The notes below the pieces were generated by a model. It was not told where the DNA came from. It did no database searches and saw only the letters and a list, made by a program, of their open reading frames with translations. A DNA stretch of 64,000 nucleotides, taken from positions 1,317,001-1,381,000 of the forward strand of contig NZ_CP091716.1 in the NCBI RefSeq assembly GCF_022009635.1, given 5' to 3'. Shown here in pieces: positions 24,810-33,153 of the stretch (the stretch's first letter is position 1; each line of letters starts with the position of its first letter). The position numbers were made by a program, and so were the translations under genes. The DNA is from Variovorax paradoxus (lineage in GTDB: Bacteria > Pseudomonadota > Gammaproteobacteria > Burkholderiales > Burkholderiaceae_C).

Positions 24810-25502
24810 TCAGAGTCCTTTGGATTCGAGCGTGACGGGGCCGCGCGGCGTGTCGAGCTGCGCGACGAGGTTGGGCGGCCCGGCATCCACGTGCATGTCC
24901 TGCATGCCGATGGCCGACAGGGCCGCGGCAAGGGCGGGCGCGCGTGGGTGCGCGGCGCGCAAGCTGCGCAGTGCAAGGCCGGATTCGGGCATGGCGTCGG
25001 TCGGATGCACCGGCCCCCACTGGATCAGCGTGGGCAGCGCGCCGTAGAACAGCCGCTGGCCGTCGTCGCGCACGGTGATCTGCCACTCGAGCCGGCCGGC
25101 CGGCGTGTCGCGCGAGGCTTCGAGCAGCTGGCCGCGATCGATATGCGCATGCTCTTCGTGCGACAGGGCGTGGATGGCCGCATGTGCGTCGGGCACTCGG
25201 GCGACGAAATGAATCAGCCGCGGCCCCTGCCGCGCGAGGCCGGCCTGCAGCTCGGCGTCGTCCAGGTCGAACCAGCGTCGCGTGCCGGGCCGCGAGGGCT
25301 GTTTGCCAGGCTCGATCGCGATGATCTCCAGGTAGGCGGCCGGGAAGGCGTCGCTCGCGATCTTCAGCAGCCGGTTGTGCGTGCCCATCAGCGGATGGGT
25401 GCCGCCGGGCCCCGGCACCACGCCGAGCGTGCTTTCGCACCACGCCGCGCCCTCGTCGAGCGAGGCGGCGGCGATCACGAGATGGTCGAGCCGGGCTTGC
25501 AT
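24810..25502 (-). CDS. VOC-superfamily (glyoxalase-like) protein
   Basis: A 230-residue protein of the vicinal oxygen chelate fold, Glyoxalase_3-like type. MQARLDHLVIAAASLDEGAA opens the first module, with the metal His in LDHLVI. PRLIHFVARVPD near residue 95 and the later LEIIAIEP Glu are candidate partners. The enzymatic role is unknown. It is packed between LysE 1 and PhzF 1 with gaps of 5 and 15 bases, so it is part of the same operon. Confidence 0.85.
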   Translation of the reverse strand: MQARLDHLVIAAASLDEGAAWCESTLGVVPGPGGTHPLMGTHNRLLKIASDAFPAAYLEIIAIEPGKQPSRPGTRRWFDLDDAELQAGLARQGPRLIHFVARVPDAHAAIHALSHEEHAHIDRGQLLEASRDTPAGRLEWQITVRDDGQRLFYGALPTLIQWGPVHPTDAMPESGLALRSLRAAHPRAPALAAALSAIGMQDMHVDAGPPNLVAQLDTPRGPVTLESKGL

Positions 25503-25517
25503 CGCGGGTGCGCCGGC

Positions 25518-26450
25518 TTACAGCGTGACCTGGCCGTCGATGCAGGTCACGGCGTCGCCGCCGACCCAGATCCGGCCTTCGGCGTCGCGCTCGATGTACA
25601 CGCGCCCGGCGCGGCCCAGGCACTGGCCTTGCGCCGCAAGGTAGCGCTCGGGCATGTGGCCGTCGGCGATCAGCCACTCGGCCAGGCTCGCGTTGAGGCT
25701 GCCGGTGACCGGGTCTTCCTGCACGCCGATGGGCTCGGCGAAGGCGCGCACCTCGAGGTCGATCTTGGCGCCGTCGTTGTACTCGGCGGCCGGGCGGTTG
25801 CCGAAGGCGCGGGCCTCGCGGTTCGAGCGGCCGATCAGCGGCGAGACGTCGACCGCCGCGGGAACGCCCGCCACGCCGGCCTTCACGCCCAGTTCCTTGA
25901 GCGCGCGGTGGTCGGGCGTGAGCGCCAGCACGGCATCGGCGTCATTGACCAGCAGGCCGAACCAGACGGGGCCGTTGTCGAGCACCTGCGCCGCGATGAT
26001 CTGCTGCGCCTTCAGGCCCAGCGCGCCGGCCACCTTGGCCAGCAGCGCGGGGCTGGGCGCGCTGCGCTTGAGCGGCGGCGCGGCAAAGGCCAGCCGCTCG
26101 CCCTCGCGGCGCAGCGGCACCAGGCCCGCGCCGCATTGCTGCACCACCATGCCGGGCGCCTTGGGCTTGCCGCCGGCCTGCAGCCAGGCATGGCAGCTGC
26201 CGATGGTCGGATGGCCGGCAAAGGGCAGCTCGCCGCCGGGCGTGAAGATGCGCACGCGGTAGTCGGCCGTCGGCTCGGTGGGCGGCAGCAGGAAGGTGGT
26301 TTCGGACAGGTTGGTCCACTGCGCGAAGCGCTGCATCGTGGCGTCGTCGAGTCCGTTGCCGTCGATCACCACCGCGAGCGGGTTGCCGCGGTAGGCGGTG
26401 GCCGTGAAGACGTCGACTTGCTTGAAGGGGCGGGATTTCATCAGGTTCAT
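25518..26450 (-). CDS. PhzF-family isomerase-like protein 1
   Basis: A 310-residue member of the PhzF/diaminopimelate epimerase-fold family. FKQVDVFTATAYRGNPLAVV opens it, with the catalytic Glu in TNLSETTFLL (about residue 50), GELPFAGHPTIGSCHAW and EDPVTGSLNASLAEW. Family members isomerise small amino-acid-like or aromatic substrates. The ATG at 26450 overlaps the GST stop by four bases (ATGA); MKSRPFKQ at 26441 is an alternative. A second, diverged PhzF lies upstream in the same operon. Confidence 0.9.
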   Translation of the reverse strand: MNLMKSRPFKQVDVFTATAYRGNPLAVVIDGNGLDDATMQRFAQWTNLSETTFLLPPTEPTADYRVRIFTPGGELPFAGHPTIGSCHAWLQAGGKPKAPGMVVQQCGAGLVPLRREGERLAFAAPPLKRSAPSPALLAKVAGALGLKAQQIIAAQVLDNGPVWFGLLVNDADAVLALTPDHRALKELGVKAGVAGVPAAVDVSPLIGRSNREARAFGNRPAAEYNDGAKIDLEVRAFAEPIGVQEDPVTGSLNASLAEWLIADGHMPERYLAAQGQCLGRAGRVYIERDAEGRIWVGGDAVTCIDGQVTL

Positions 26451-27088
26451 TCGAGGGTGAGATCGAGCACGCCGCGCGTGCCCGGGCGGGAGAGCAATTC
26501 CGAATACCAGCGTTCCAGGTTCGGCCAGTTCGGGCGGCGGTACTCGGCCCCCGGAAGACCGAACCAGCGGTGCGCTTCGCAGCCGACGGGAATGTCGGCC
26601 ATCGTGAAGCTGTCGCCGCCGATGTAGGCGCGCCTGGCCAGATGCGCGTCGAGCATCGCGAACAGCGCCTCGCTTTCGCGCACCGATGCCTCGATGAGCG
26701 CCGGCTGGCGTTCCGAGGGCGGCGTGCGTACCCACTGGATGAAGGCGTCTCGGGTCGCGCGGTTCAGCGTGGTCTGCTGCCAGTCCATCCAGCGTTCGGC
26801 GTCGAAGCGCGCTGGCAGTTCGCTCGGGTAGAACTTGCCGTGCGAATGCCTGGCGCAGAGGTAGCGCACGATCACGTTCGACTCCCACAGCGTCACGCGC
26901 TCGGCGCCTTCGCCGTCGTCGATGGCGGGCACCATGGCGTTCGGGTTGAGCGCCAGGTACTCGGGCGTCTGCACCACGCCGAACTTGCCGCCGGCCTCGG
27001 TGCGCTGGAAGTCGAGCCCGAGTTCCTGCGCGCACCACACCACCTTGCGGACATTGATCGAACTGATGCGGCCCCAGATGTTGAGCAT
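26447..27088 (-). CDS. Glutathione S-transferase family protein
   Basis: A 213-residue protein with a thioredoxin-fold N-terminus (MLNIWGRISSINVRKVVWCA, ending in a VPAIDDGEG binding loop) and an all-helical C-terminal domain. The Ser in ISSINVRKV is the likely glutathione-activating residue. The conserved FTMADIPVG motif is present near residue 165. It sits between the two PhzF genes and overlaps the first by four bases. The conjugated substrate is unknown. Confidence 0.9.
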   Translation of the reverse strand: MLNIWGRISSINVRKVVWCAQELGLDFQRTEAGGKFGVVQTPEYLALNPNAMVPAIDDGEGAERVTLWESNVIVRYLCARHSHGKFYPSELPARFDAERWMDWQQTTLNRATRDAFIQWVRTPPSERQPALIEASVRESEALFAMLDAHLARRAYIGGDSFTMADIPVGCEAHRWFGLPGAEYRRPNWPNLERWYSELLSRPGTRGVLDLTLE

Positions 27089-27138
27089 GGTCGGGTTTTC
27101 TTTCTTCTCTTGAAGGTTCGGTTGATCGATTGAAGGCT

Positions 27139-27975
27139 TCAGGCCTGCATGAGGCGCGCGGTGCCCGACACGCGGATCGAGCTGCCCGGCGCGGGCGGAA
27201 TCGCGGCCCGCAGGCGCGACAGCATGCCCATGTCCTCGCCCTGCACCACGTCGATGGCGCCGCCGTGCGGCCAGGCGATGTCGCGCAGGTAGCCGGCCAG
27301 CGCGGCCGTGGCGGCGCCGGTGGCGGGGTCTTCGTAGACGCCGCCGGAAGCAAAGGGGTTGCGCGTGTGCAGCAACCGGGGAGTTTCGGCGAAGACCAGC
27401 ACGATGGTCGTGAGGCCGGCACCGGCCATCAGCGCGCGGCCGGCCTCCAGCTCGTAGTGCATGGCCGACAGCGCGGCGCGGCTCTTCAGCGCCAGCACCA
27501 GGTGGTCGGCGCCCGCATGGGCGATGGCCGGCGGGATGCGCGCATCGAGGTCTTGCGCCGTGTAGCCGAAGAGCGCCAACGCCTCGGACAGCAGCGCCTG
27601 CGATGCGGGCGCGCTGCGCGTGGGCGGAGACTGCAGCGCGGCGGAAAACAGGGCGCCGTCGCGCCGGCCTTCCACGGTGATCCGCGCCTGGTTGAGGGTG
27701 AGCGGGAACACGCCGTCGCCTTGCTGCATCGCCAGTGCGGCGCCCAGCGCGATGGTCGCGTGGCCGCAGAACGGCACTTCGGACTGCGGCGCGAAATAGC
27801 GCACGCGCCAGCTGCCGTCGTCGGCACGGGCGGCGAACGCGGTTTCGGAGAAACCGACTTCCGCGGCGGTGGCCTGCATCCGGTCCGCGGCGGGCAGCGT
27901 GTCCGCGATGACGACGCCGGCGGGGTTGCCGCCGGTCTCTCCATCCGAGAAGGCCGCGATCTTCAGAACGTTCAT
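27139..27975 (-). CDS. PhzF-family isomerase-like protein 2
   Basis: A 278-residue PhzF-family protein. FSDGETGGNPAGVV opens it, EVGFSETAFA holds the catalytic Glu, and SEVPFCGHATIALGAALA and EDPATGAATAALAGYL are family motifs. It is shorter than PhzF 1 and only distantly similar, so the two are not a recent duplication. It lies 10 bases after LysE 2 and 50 bases before the GST gene. Confidence 0.9.
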   Translation of the reverse strand: MNVLKIAAFSDGETGGNPAGVVIADTLPAADRMQATAAEVGFSETAFAARADDGSWRVRYFAPQSEVPFCGHATIALGAALAMQQGDGVFPLTLNQARITVEGRRDGALFSAALQSPPTRSAPASQALLSEALALFGYTAQDLDARIPPAIAHAGADHLVLALKSRAALSAMHYELEAGRALMAGAGLTTIVLVFAETPRLLHTRNPFASGGVYEDPATGAATAALAGYLRDIAWPHGGAIDVVQGEDMGMLSRLRAAIPPAPGSSIRVSGTARLMQA

Positions 27976-27985
27976 GGGCGCCTTT

Positions 27986-28624
27986 TCAGCGAGGGGAAGG
28001 ACGATCGAGGAAGAGCAGGCGCACGGCCAGCCCCAGCATCACTGCGGCCAGCAGGCCGCTCTGGAAACGCGCCGCGCCGGGCCGGTTGTGCAGCCAGCGC
28101 CCGACCTGCCCGCTGCATGCGCCCAGCAGGGTGTTGAAGGCCAGCGCGGCCATCGACAGCACCACGCCCAGTTGCACCAGCTGCAGCGGCACGCTGCCGC
28201 GCGCGGGGTCGACGAACTGCGGCAGGAACACCATGAAGAACAGCAGCGCCTTCGGATTCACCAGGTTGTTCAGCAGCGCCATGCGCACGATGCGGCCGAA
28301 GCCTGCCGGCTGCGCCTTCGCGCCGATGCGAAGGCCGCCGCCGTCACGCAGGGCCTGCATCGCCAGCCACGCCAGGTACAGCGCGCCGGCATAGCGCAGC
28401 AAGTCGAACGAAGGCGGCCATGCAGCAACCAGCGCGGTGACGCCGGTGGCCGCGAACAGCGTGTGGACCAGGTCCGCCGCCGAGATGCCGAGCGCCGCCG
28501 CGAACCCACCGCGCGGTCCGTGCGCCACGCCGTGCGACAGCACGAACGCCATGTTCGGGCCCGGCGACAGGAACAGCGCCAGCACCGCCAGCAGGAACAG
28601 CGAGAGGGTCGCGAGGCCGATCAT
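27986..28624 (-). CDS. LysE-family amino acid exporter 2
   Basis: A 212-residue LysE/RhtB-type exporter. LFLSPGPNMAFVLSHGVAHG is at about residues 17-36 and LNNLVNPKALLFFMVFLPQF near 115. Six hydrophobic helices are visible. It is a paralogue of the exporters at 24172 and 30895, and is packed 34 bases after the aminotransferase gene and 10 bases before PhzF 2. Confidence 0.92.
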   Translation of the reverse strand: MIGLATLSLFLLAVLALFLSPGPNMAFVLSHGVAHGPRGGFAAALGISAADLVHTLFAATGVTALVAAWPPSFDLLRYAGALYLAWLAMQALRDGGGLRIGAKAQPAGFGRIVRMALLNNLVNPKALLFFMVFLPQFVDPARGSVPLQLVQLGVVLSMAALAFNTLLGACSGQVGRWLHNRPGAARFQSGLLAAVMLGLAVRLLFLDRPSPR

Positions 28625-28658
28625 GGGCGCATCCTGTGCTGGCGGGCTGCCTCGGGCC

Positions 28659-29861
28659 TCAGATCTGCGCGGCGGCCAGCTTCGTGTCGCCGAGCAGCGC
28701 CAGCTCTTCGCGCAGCGTCTGGGCCAGCGCGGCGATGGCGGTGTCGATCTCTTCCACGCTGGCGGTCACGAACGACAGCCGCAGCGTGCGCGGATCGCCC
28801 TGGCCCGCGTAGAACGGCGCGCCGGGCACGAAGGCCACGTTGCGCTCCACGGCCTTGGGCAGCAGCGTGACGGTGTCGACGCCCTCGGGCAGGCGCGCCC
28901 ACAGGAACATGCCGCCCTTGGGCGCATTGAACTTCACGTCCAGGCCCGCCATCTCGCGCTTGAGCGCGGCGATCATCGCGTCGCGCTGGCGCTTGTACAG
29001 CGCGCGGATGGTGGGCACGTGGCGGTCGAGGAACTTGTCCTTCATCACGGCCGAGACCATGCGCTGCGTGAAGATCGGCGTGTGCAGGTCGACGGCCTGC
29101 TTGGCCTGCAGCAGTTTCGGGTAGATCGACTTGGGCGCCACCAGGAAGCCCAGGCGCAGGCCGGGCGCCAGCACCTTCGAGAACGAGCCCAGGTAGATCA
29201 CGCCCTCGGGGTTGCGCGCGGCTAGCGGCAGCGGCGGGGCTTCGTCGAACCAGAGTTCGCCGTAGGGGTTGTCCTCGACGATCGGCAGGTTGGCGGCAGC
29301 GGCGGCGGCCGACACGGCGGCGCGGCGCTCCTCGGTCATGGTGCGGCCCGTGGGGTTCTGGAAGTTGGGCAGCAGGTAGACGAAGCGCGCGTCCTTGGCC
29401 TTGGCCACGAGGTCGTCGACGACCACGCCTTCGTCGTCGCTCGCCACGCCCACGGGGTTCGGCTCCATCGGGCCGAAGGCCTGCAGCGCGCCGAGGTAGG
29501 TGGGCGTTTCGACCAGCACCTTGCTGCCCGGATCGATCAGCACCTTGGCCACAAGGTCGAGGCCCTGCTGCGAGCCGGTGGTGATGAGCACCTGCGAGGC
29601 GTCGACGTCCCACGGCAGCATGTCGGCCACGGCCTGGCGCAGCGGCGCGTAGCCTTCGCTGGCGGCGTACTGCAGCGCGGCCTGGCCGTCGTTGTGCAGT
29701 ACTTCGGCGCAGGCGTCGGCGAACGCCTGGATCGGGAAGGTCTTGGGCGAGGGCAGGCCGCCGGCCAGGCTGATGATGCCGGGGCGTTCGGTGACCTTCA
29801 GGATTTCACGCAGCACCGAGGGGTTCATCTTTGCGGCGCGTGCGGCGAGTTTCCAGTTCAT
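28659..29861 (-). CDS. PLP-dependent aminotransferase (LysN/2-aminoadipate type)
   Basis: A 400-residue fold-type I aminotransferase. PGIISLAGGLPSPKTFP near residue 27 is typical of the LysN/MocR-like branch. YLLPNFQNPTGRTM holds the cofactor Asn, VEDNPYGELWF the PLP Asp/Tyr pair, and GSFSKVLAPGLRLGF the PLP Lys. There is no HTH domain, so it is an enzyme rather than a regulator. Its likely job is transamination of the amino acid handled by the surrounding exporters. It lies 53 bases after EamA. Confidence 0.92.
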   Translation of the reverse strand: MNWKLAARAAKMNPSVLREILKVTERPGIISLAGGLPSPKTFPIQAFADACAEVLHNDGQAALQYAASEGYAPLRQAVADMLPWDVDASQVLITTGSQQGLDLVAKVLIDPGSKVLVETPTYLGALQAFGPMEPNPVGVASDDEGVVVDDLVAKAKDARFVYLLPNFQNPTGRTMTEERRAAVSAAAAAANLPIVEDNPYGELWFDEAPPLPLAARNPEGVIYLGSFSKVLAPGLRLGFLVAPKSIYPKLLQAKQAVDLHTPIFTQRMVSAVMKDKFLDRHVPTIRALYKRQRDAMIAALKREMAGLDVKFNAPKGGMFLWARLPEGVDTVTLLPKAVERNVAFVPGAPFYAGQGDPRTLRLSFVTASVEEIDTAIAALAQTLREELALLGDTKLAAAQI

Positions 29862-29914
29862 GGCTTTCTTCTTTCAGGCGGTGAGGTGAGATTCGAATGA
29901 GACGGTAAGGCGGA

Positions 29915-30898
29915 TCAGCGTCCGCGCGGGCCGGCCTTGCCGGCGGCTGCAGCCGCCATTTTCGGCGCTGCGGCCTTTGTTGGGGGCGCGGGGCTTGCCG
30001 GCTGGGACAGCCGCTTGCCGACGACCACGGTGGCCACCACCGCGATCGCGAAGCCCAGCGTCACCACGTCCAGCGGTTCGCCCAGCAGCGGGATCGACGC
30101 GAGGATCGACAGGAATGGTTGCAGCAGTTGCGTCTGGCTCACACGCAGCGCGCCGCCCAGCGCCAGGCCGCGATACCAGGCGAAGAAACCGATCCACATC
30201 GAGAACATTCCGACATAGACGAAGCCGAGCCAGGCCGAAGTGGCGACGGGCTGCCGAGGCCACAGCGCCAGCGTAGCCGGCAGCGTGACGGGCAGCGCCA
30301 TCACGCAGACCCAGCAGATCACGCGTTCGGCGCCCAGCGACGGCGTGACCTGCGCGCCGTAGATGTAGCCGAACGATGCCGCGATGACCGCGCCGACCAG
30401 CAGCAGGTCGGCCCATTCGAAGCCGAAGCCGTGCCCCGTCTGGCTCGCGCGCAGCACCGAGAAAGCGACCACCAGCAGGCTGCCCGCGACCGCGCAGAGC
30501 CAGAAGCCCAGCCGCGCGCGCTGGTGCAGCACCCAGGCCGCGACGGCGGCCGTGACCAGCGGCAGCAGCGCCGTCACCACCGCCGCATGGCTGGCCGTGA
30601 CCACGCGCAGCGCGTAGGCCAGCAGCAGCGGAAAGCCGATCGCGTTGCCCAGCACCGCCACGCCCAGCGGCTTCCACTGGTGCGCGGCCGGTCGCGGCGA
30701 GCGCGTGACCAGCAGGAAGATGGCCGACAGCACGCCGGCCAGCGCCGCGCGCCCGAGGGTGACGAACCACGGCGACAGCTGCGGCGACTCCTGCGAGCCG
30801 ATGGCAAGGCGCGTCATCGGCAGCGTGATGGCGAACATGGCCACGCCGACGACGCCCAGCCACATGCCCAGCGTTTCGTCCTTGATGCCCGGCTTCAT
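29915..30898 (-). CDS. EamA/DMT-family transporter
   Basis: A 327-residue membrane protein with about ten hydrophobic segments and the duplicated EamA domain (residues about 12-145 and 165-295), as in metabolite exporters such as RhaT/YdcZ-type DMT proteins. LLEPLDVVTLGFAIAVVATV-like end segments and the internal repeat are visible. An unusual Ala/Lys-rich tail (about 300-327) follows. The ATG at 30898 overlaps the LysE 3 stop by four bases, so the two exporters are co-translated. Confidence 0.9.
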   Translation of the reverse strand: MKPGIKDETLGMWLGVVGVAMFAITLPMTRLAIGSQESPQLSPWFVTLGRAALAGVLSAIFLLVTRSPRPAAHQWKPLGVAVLGNAIGFPLLLAYALRVVTASHAAVVTALLPLVTAAVAAWVLHQRARLGFWLCAVAGSLLVVAFSVLRASQTGHGFGFEWADLLLVGAVIAASFGYIYGAQVTPSLGAERVICWVCVMALPVTLPATLALWPRQPVATSAWLGFVYVGMFSMWIGFFAWYRGLALGGALRVSQTQLLQPFLSILASIPLLGEPLDVVTLGFAIAVVATVVVGKRLSQPASPAPPTKAAAPKMAAAAAGKAGPRGR

Positions 30899-31494
30899 AC
30901 GCTCACCATCCACCACGCGGTGAGCACGAGCACCAGGCCCATCGCGCGGTTGAACCACAGCAGCCGCGCGCCCTTGGACAACCAGTCGCGCAGCAGGGCG
31001 CCGACCAGCGCATAGGCGAAGTTGCTGGCGAAGGCGAAGACCAGCATCACCGGCGCCACGATGGCGAAGCGGCCCAGCGCGTCGGGCTGCCCGGCGATCC
31101 AGCCGGCCACCAGCGTGAGCGCCAGCAGCCAGGCCTTGATGTTGACGAACTGCAGCATCACGCCCTGGCCGAAGCCGACCGAGAGGCTGGCGCTGTCGGC
31201 CTTGCCGAGCGTGGCGCTGCCGCTGAGCTTGTATGCCAGCCACAGCAGGTAGCCGATGCCCAAGGCCTTGATGGCCACCCGCAGCGGCGGCACCGCCACC
31301 ACCAGCGCGCCGATGCCGGCGGCGCACAGCACCAGCAGCAAGGTCCAGCCGACCGGCACCGCGACCACGAAGCGCATCGCGCGCGGCAGGCCGCCGTTGG
31401 CCGCCAGGGCGGTCGAGAGCGTGGTGTTGGGCCCGGGCGAAAAACTCATCGCCGTGGCCAGCACCAGCAGCGCGGTGAATTCTTGCCAGTTCAT
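30895..31494 (-). CDS. LysE-family amino acid exporter 3
   Basis: A 199-residue LysE/RhtB-type exporter with SFSPGPNTTLSTALAANGG near residue 17 and LQFVNIKAWLLALTLVAGW near 115. It is the first gene of the ten-gene minus-strand cluster, divergent from a MocR regulator. I chose ATG 31494 (MNWQEFTALLVLATAM); the frame opens 54 bases earlier, but that extension would cover the operator-like repeats. Confidence 0.9.
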   Translation of the reverse strand: MNWQEFTALLVLATAMSFSPGPNTTLSTALAANGGLPRAMRFVVAVPVGWTLLLVLCAAGIGALVVAVPPLRVAIKALGIGYLLWLAYKLSGSATLGKADSASLSVGFGQGVMLQFVNIKAWLLALTLVAGWIAGQPDALGRFAIVAPVMLVFAFASNFAYALVGALLRDWLSKGARLLWFNRAMGLVLVLTAWWMVSV

Positions 31495-31513
31495 GACACA
31501 CACTCTAAACTTG

Positions 31514-31569
31514 TGACCATTACAGTTCCAGTACAGATGATCGAACAAACACCGAAACTGTATTGGTCA
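31514..31569. promoter_or_regulatory. Candidate MocR operator: direct plus inverted repeats
   Basis: TGACCATTACAGTT (31514-31527) is repeated inverted as AACTGTATTGGTCA (31556-31569), 13 of 14 bases matching, with centres 42 bp (four helical turns) apart. A third partial copy, CCAGTACAG (31528-31536), is a direct repeat of CCATTACAG 11 bp away. MocR/PdxR-type regulators often bind two direct repeats plus a distant inverted one in the divergent promoter. Binding is inferred. Confidence 0.75.
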
Positions 31570-31616
31570 TTCCTTCGGCACAGAGCCCACAAGGCTCTTC
31601 AGGGATACGGGAACGC

Positions 31617-33062
31617 ATGCTGACAAGAACCTCCACGCAGTCGCTCACGGGACAGCTGGCCGACCGGCTGGCCGAACGCATCCGAACCCGGCTCTTGCCG
31701 CCCGGTGCGCGGCTGCCCTCGGTGCGCGAATGCGCGCGGCAGCAGGGGGTGAGCCCGTACACGGTCGTCGCCGCCTACGACCAGTTGCTGGCGCAGGGGC
31801 TGGTCGAGGCCCGCCGGCAGCGCGGTTTCTACGTGCGCGACGCCGCGCCGGTACAGGACGGCCGCCCGGCCAACGGCGCGGACGCCGCCGGCGTGATCGG
31901 CATGCCCGCCGCCATTGCCGTGCAGATGATGGCCTCGCGCGTGCCCGCCGATGCCAGTTCGCTGATCCGCAGCATGTTCCACCGCCCGAGCGACAAGCCG
32001 CAGCCGGGCATGGGCGTTTTCCCGCCCGACTGGATGTCTTCGACCTTCATGCCCACGGCCGTGCGGCGCATGACCAATACAGCCGCGCTGCAGGAGCTGT
32101 CGCTCCAGTACGGCGAGCCGGCCGGCGACATGAGCCTGCGGCGCAGCCTGTCGCAGAAGCTGGTGGGCATCAACGTGCCGGCTTCGCCCGACCAGATCGT
32201 GACCACCATCGGCGCCACGCACGCGCTGGACATCGTGAGCCGCACGCTGCTGCGCGCGGGCGACCCGGTGATGGTCGAGGAGCCCGGATGGGCGCTCGAA
32301 TTCGCGCGGCTCGAGGCGCTGGGCATGCGCATCCTGCCGGTGCCGCGCCGCGCCGACGGGCCCGACCTGGAAGTGATGGCGCAGTACTGCAAGCTGCACA
32401 GCCCCAAGCTGTTCGTGAGCGTGAGCGTGCTGCACAACCCCACCGGCTACAGCCTCACGCCGGGCAGCGCGCACCGCGTGCTCAAGCTGGCGAACGAATA
32501 CGACTTCCACATCGTCGAGGACGACACCTACAGCCACCTCGCGCCCGAACACGCCACCCGTCTCAGCGCGCTCGACGGGCTGCAGCGCACCATCTACGTG
32601 AGCGGCTTCGCCAAGATCCTGGCGCCCAACTGGCGCATCGGCTTCTTCGCCGCGCCGCCCGCGCTGAAAGAGCGGCTGCTGGAGACCAAGCTGCTGGCCA
32701 CGCTGACCTCGCCCACGCTGTTCGAGCGGGCGCTGTCGTGGTGCATCGACCAGGGGCAGCTTCGCCGGCATTCGGAGCGGGTGCGCATCCGCCTGGACGG
32801 CGCGCGGGGCCGGGCGGTGAAGCTGGCGATGTCGCACGGCTGCACCTTCGCGTCGGAGCCGGCGGGGCTGTTCGGCTGGGTCGACACGGGCGTGGACACC
32901 GACGCGCTCACGCAGCGCATGCTCGACCAGGGCTACCTGCTGGCGCCGGGCTCGCTCTTTCATGCGCGCCGCCCGCCGAGCACCATGATGCGCATCAACT
33001 TCGCGACCTCGCAGGATGCGACGTTCTGGAAGGTTTTCAGCAAGGTCCGCGACGAACTCTGA
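31617..33062 (+). CDS. MocR-type regulator (GntR HTH fused to aminotransferase)
   Basis: A 481-residue fusion. A GntR winged helix is at residues about 10-75 (LPPGARLPSVRECARQQGVS) and a fold-type I aminotransferase domain at about 110-480. The latter has the cofactor Asn in VLHNPTGYSL, VEDDTYSHL, and the PLP Lys in SGFAKILAPNWRIGFF. Such proteins sense an amino acid or PLP and activate a divergent gene. Here the divergent neighbours are the exporter/catabolism operon. I chose ATG 31617, preceded by GGGATACGGGA; the frame also opens at 31563 inside the repeat region. Confidence 0.92.
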   Translation: MLTRTSTQSLTGQLADRLAERIRTRLLPPGARLPSVRECARQQGVSPYTVVAAYDQLLAQGLVEARRQRGFYVRDAAPVQDGRPANGADAAGVIGMPAAIAVQMMASRVPADASSLIRSMFHRPSDKPQPGMGVFPPDWMSSTFMPTAVRRMTNTAALQELSLQYGEPAGDMSLRRSLSQKLVGINVPASPDQIVTTIGATHALDIVSRTLLRAGDPVMVEEPGWALEFARLEALGMRILPVPRRADGPDLEVMAQYCKLHSPKLFVSVSVLHNPTGYSLTPGSAHRVLKLANEYDFHIVEDDTYSHLAPEHATRLSALDGLQRTIYVSGFAKILAPNWRIGFFAAPPALKERLLETKLLATLTSPTLFERALSWCIDQGQLRRHSERVRIRLDGARGRAVKLAMSHGCTFASEPAGLFGWVDTGVDTDALTQRMLDQGYLLAPGSLFHARRPPSTMMRINFATSQDATFWKVFSKVRDEL

Positions 33063-33153
33063 CGGCAGGTAAATCCGCGCGCCGGCCGGGCCGGACGGCA
33101 AGGGCTTGGAGTAAGCTGGGAACACAAGAAAACCCTCCCAGGAGACCCTCCGC

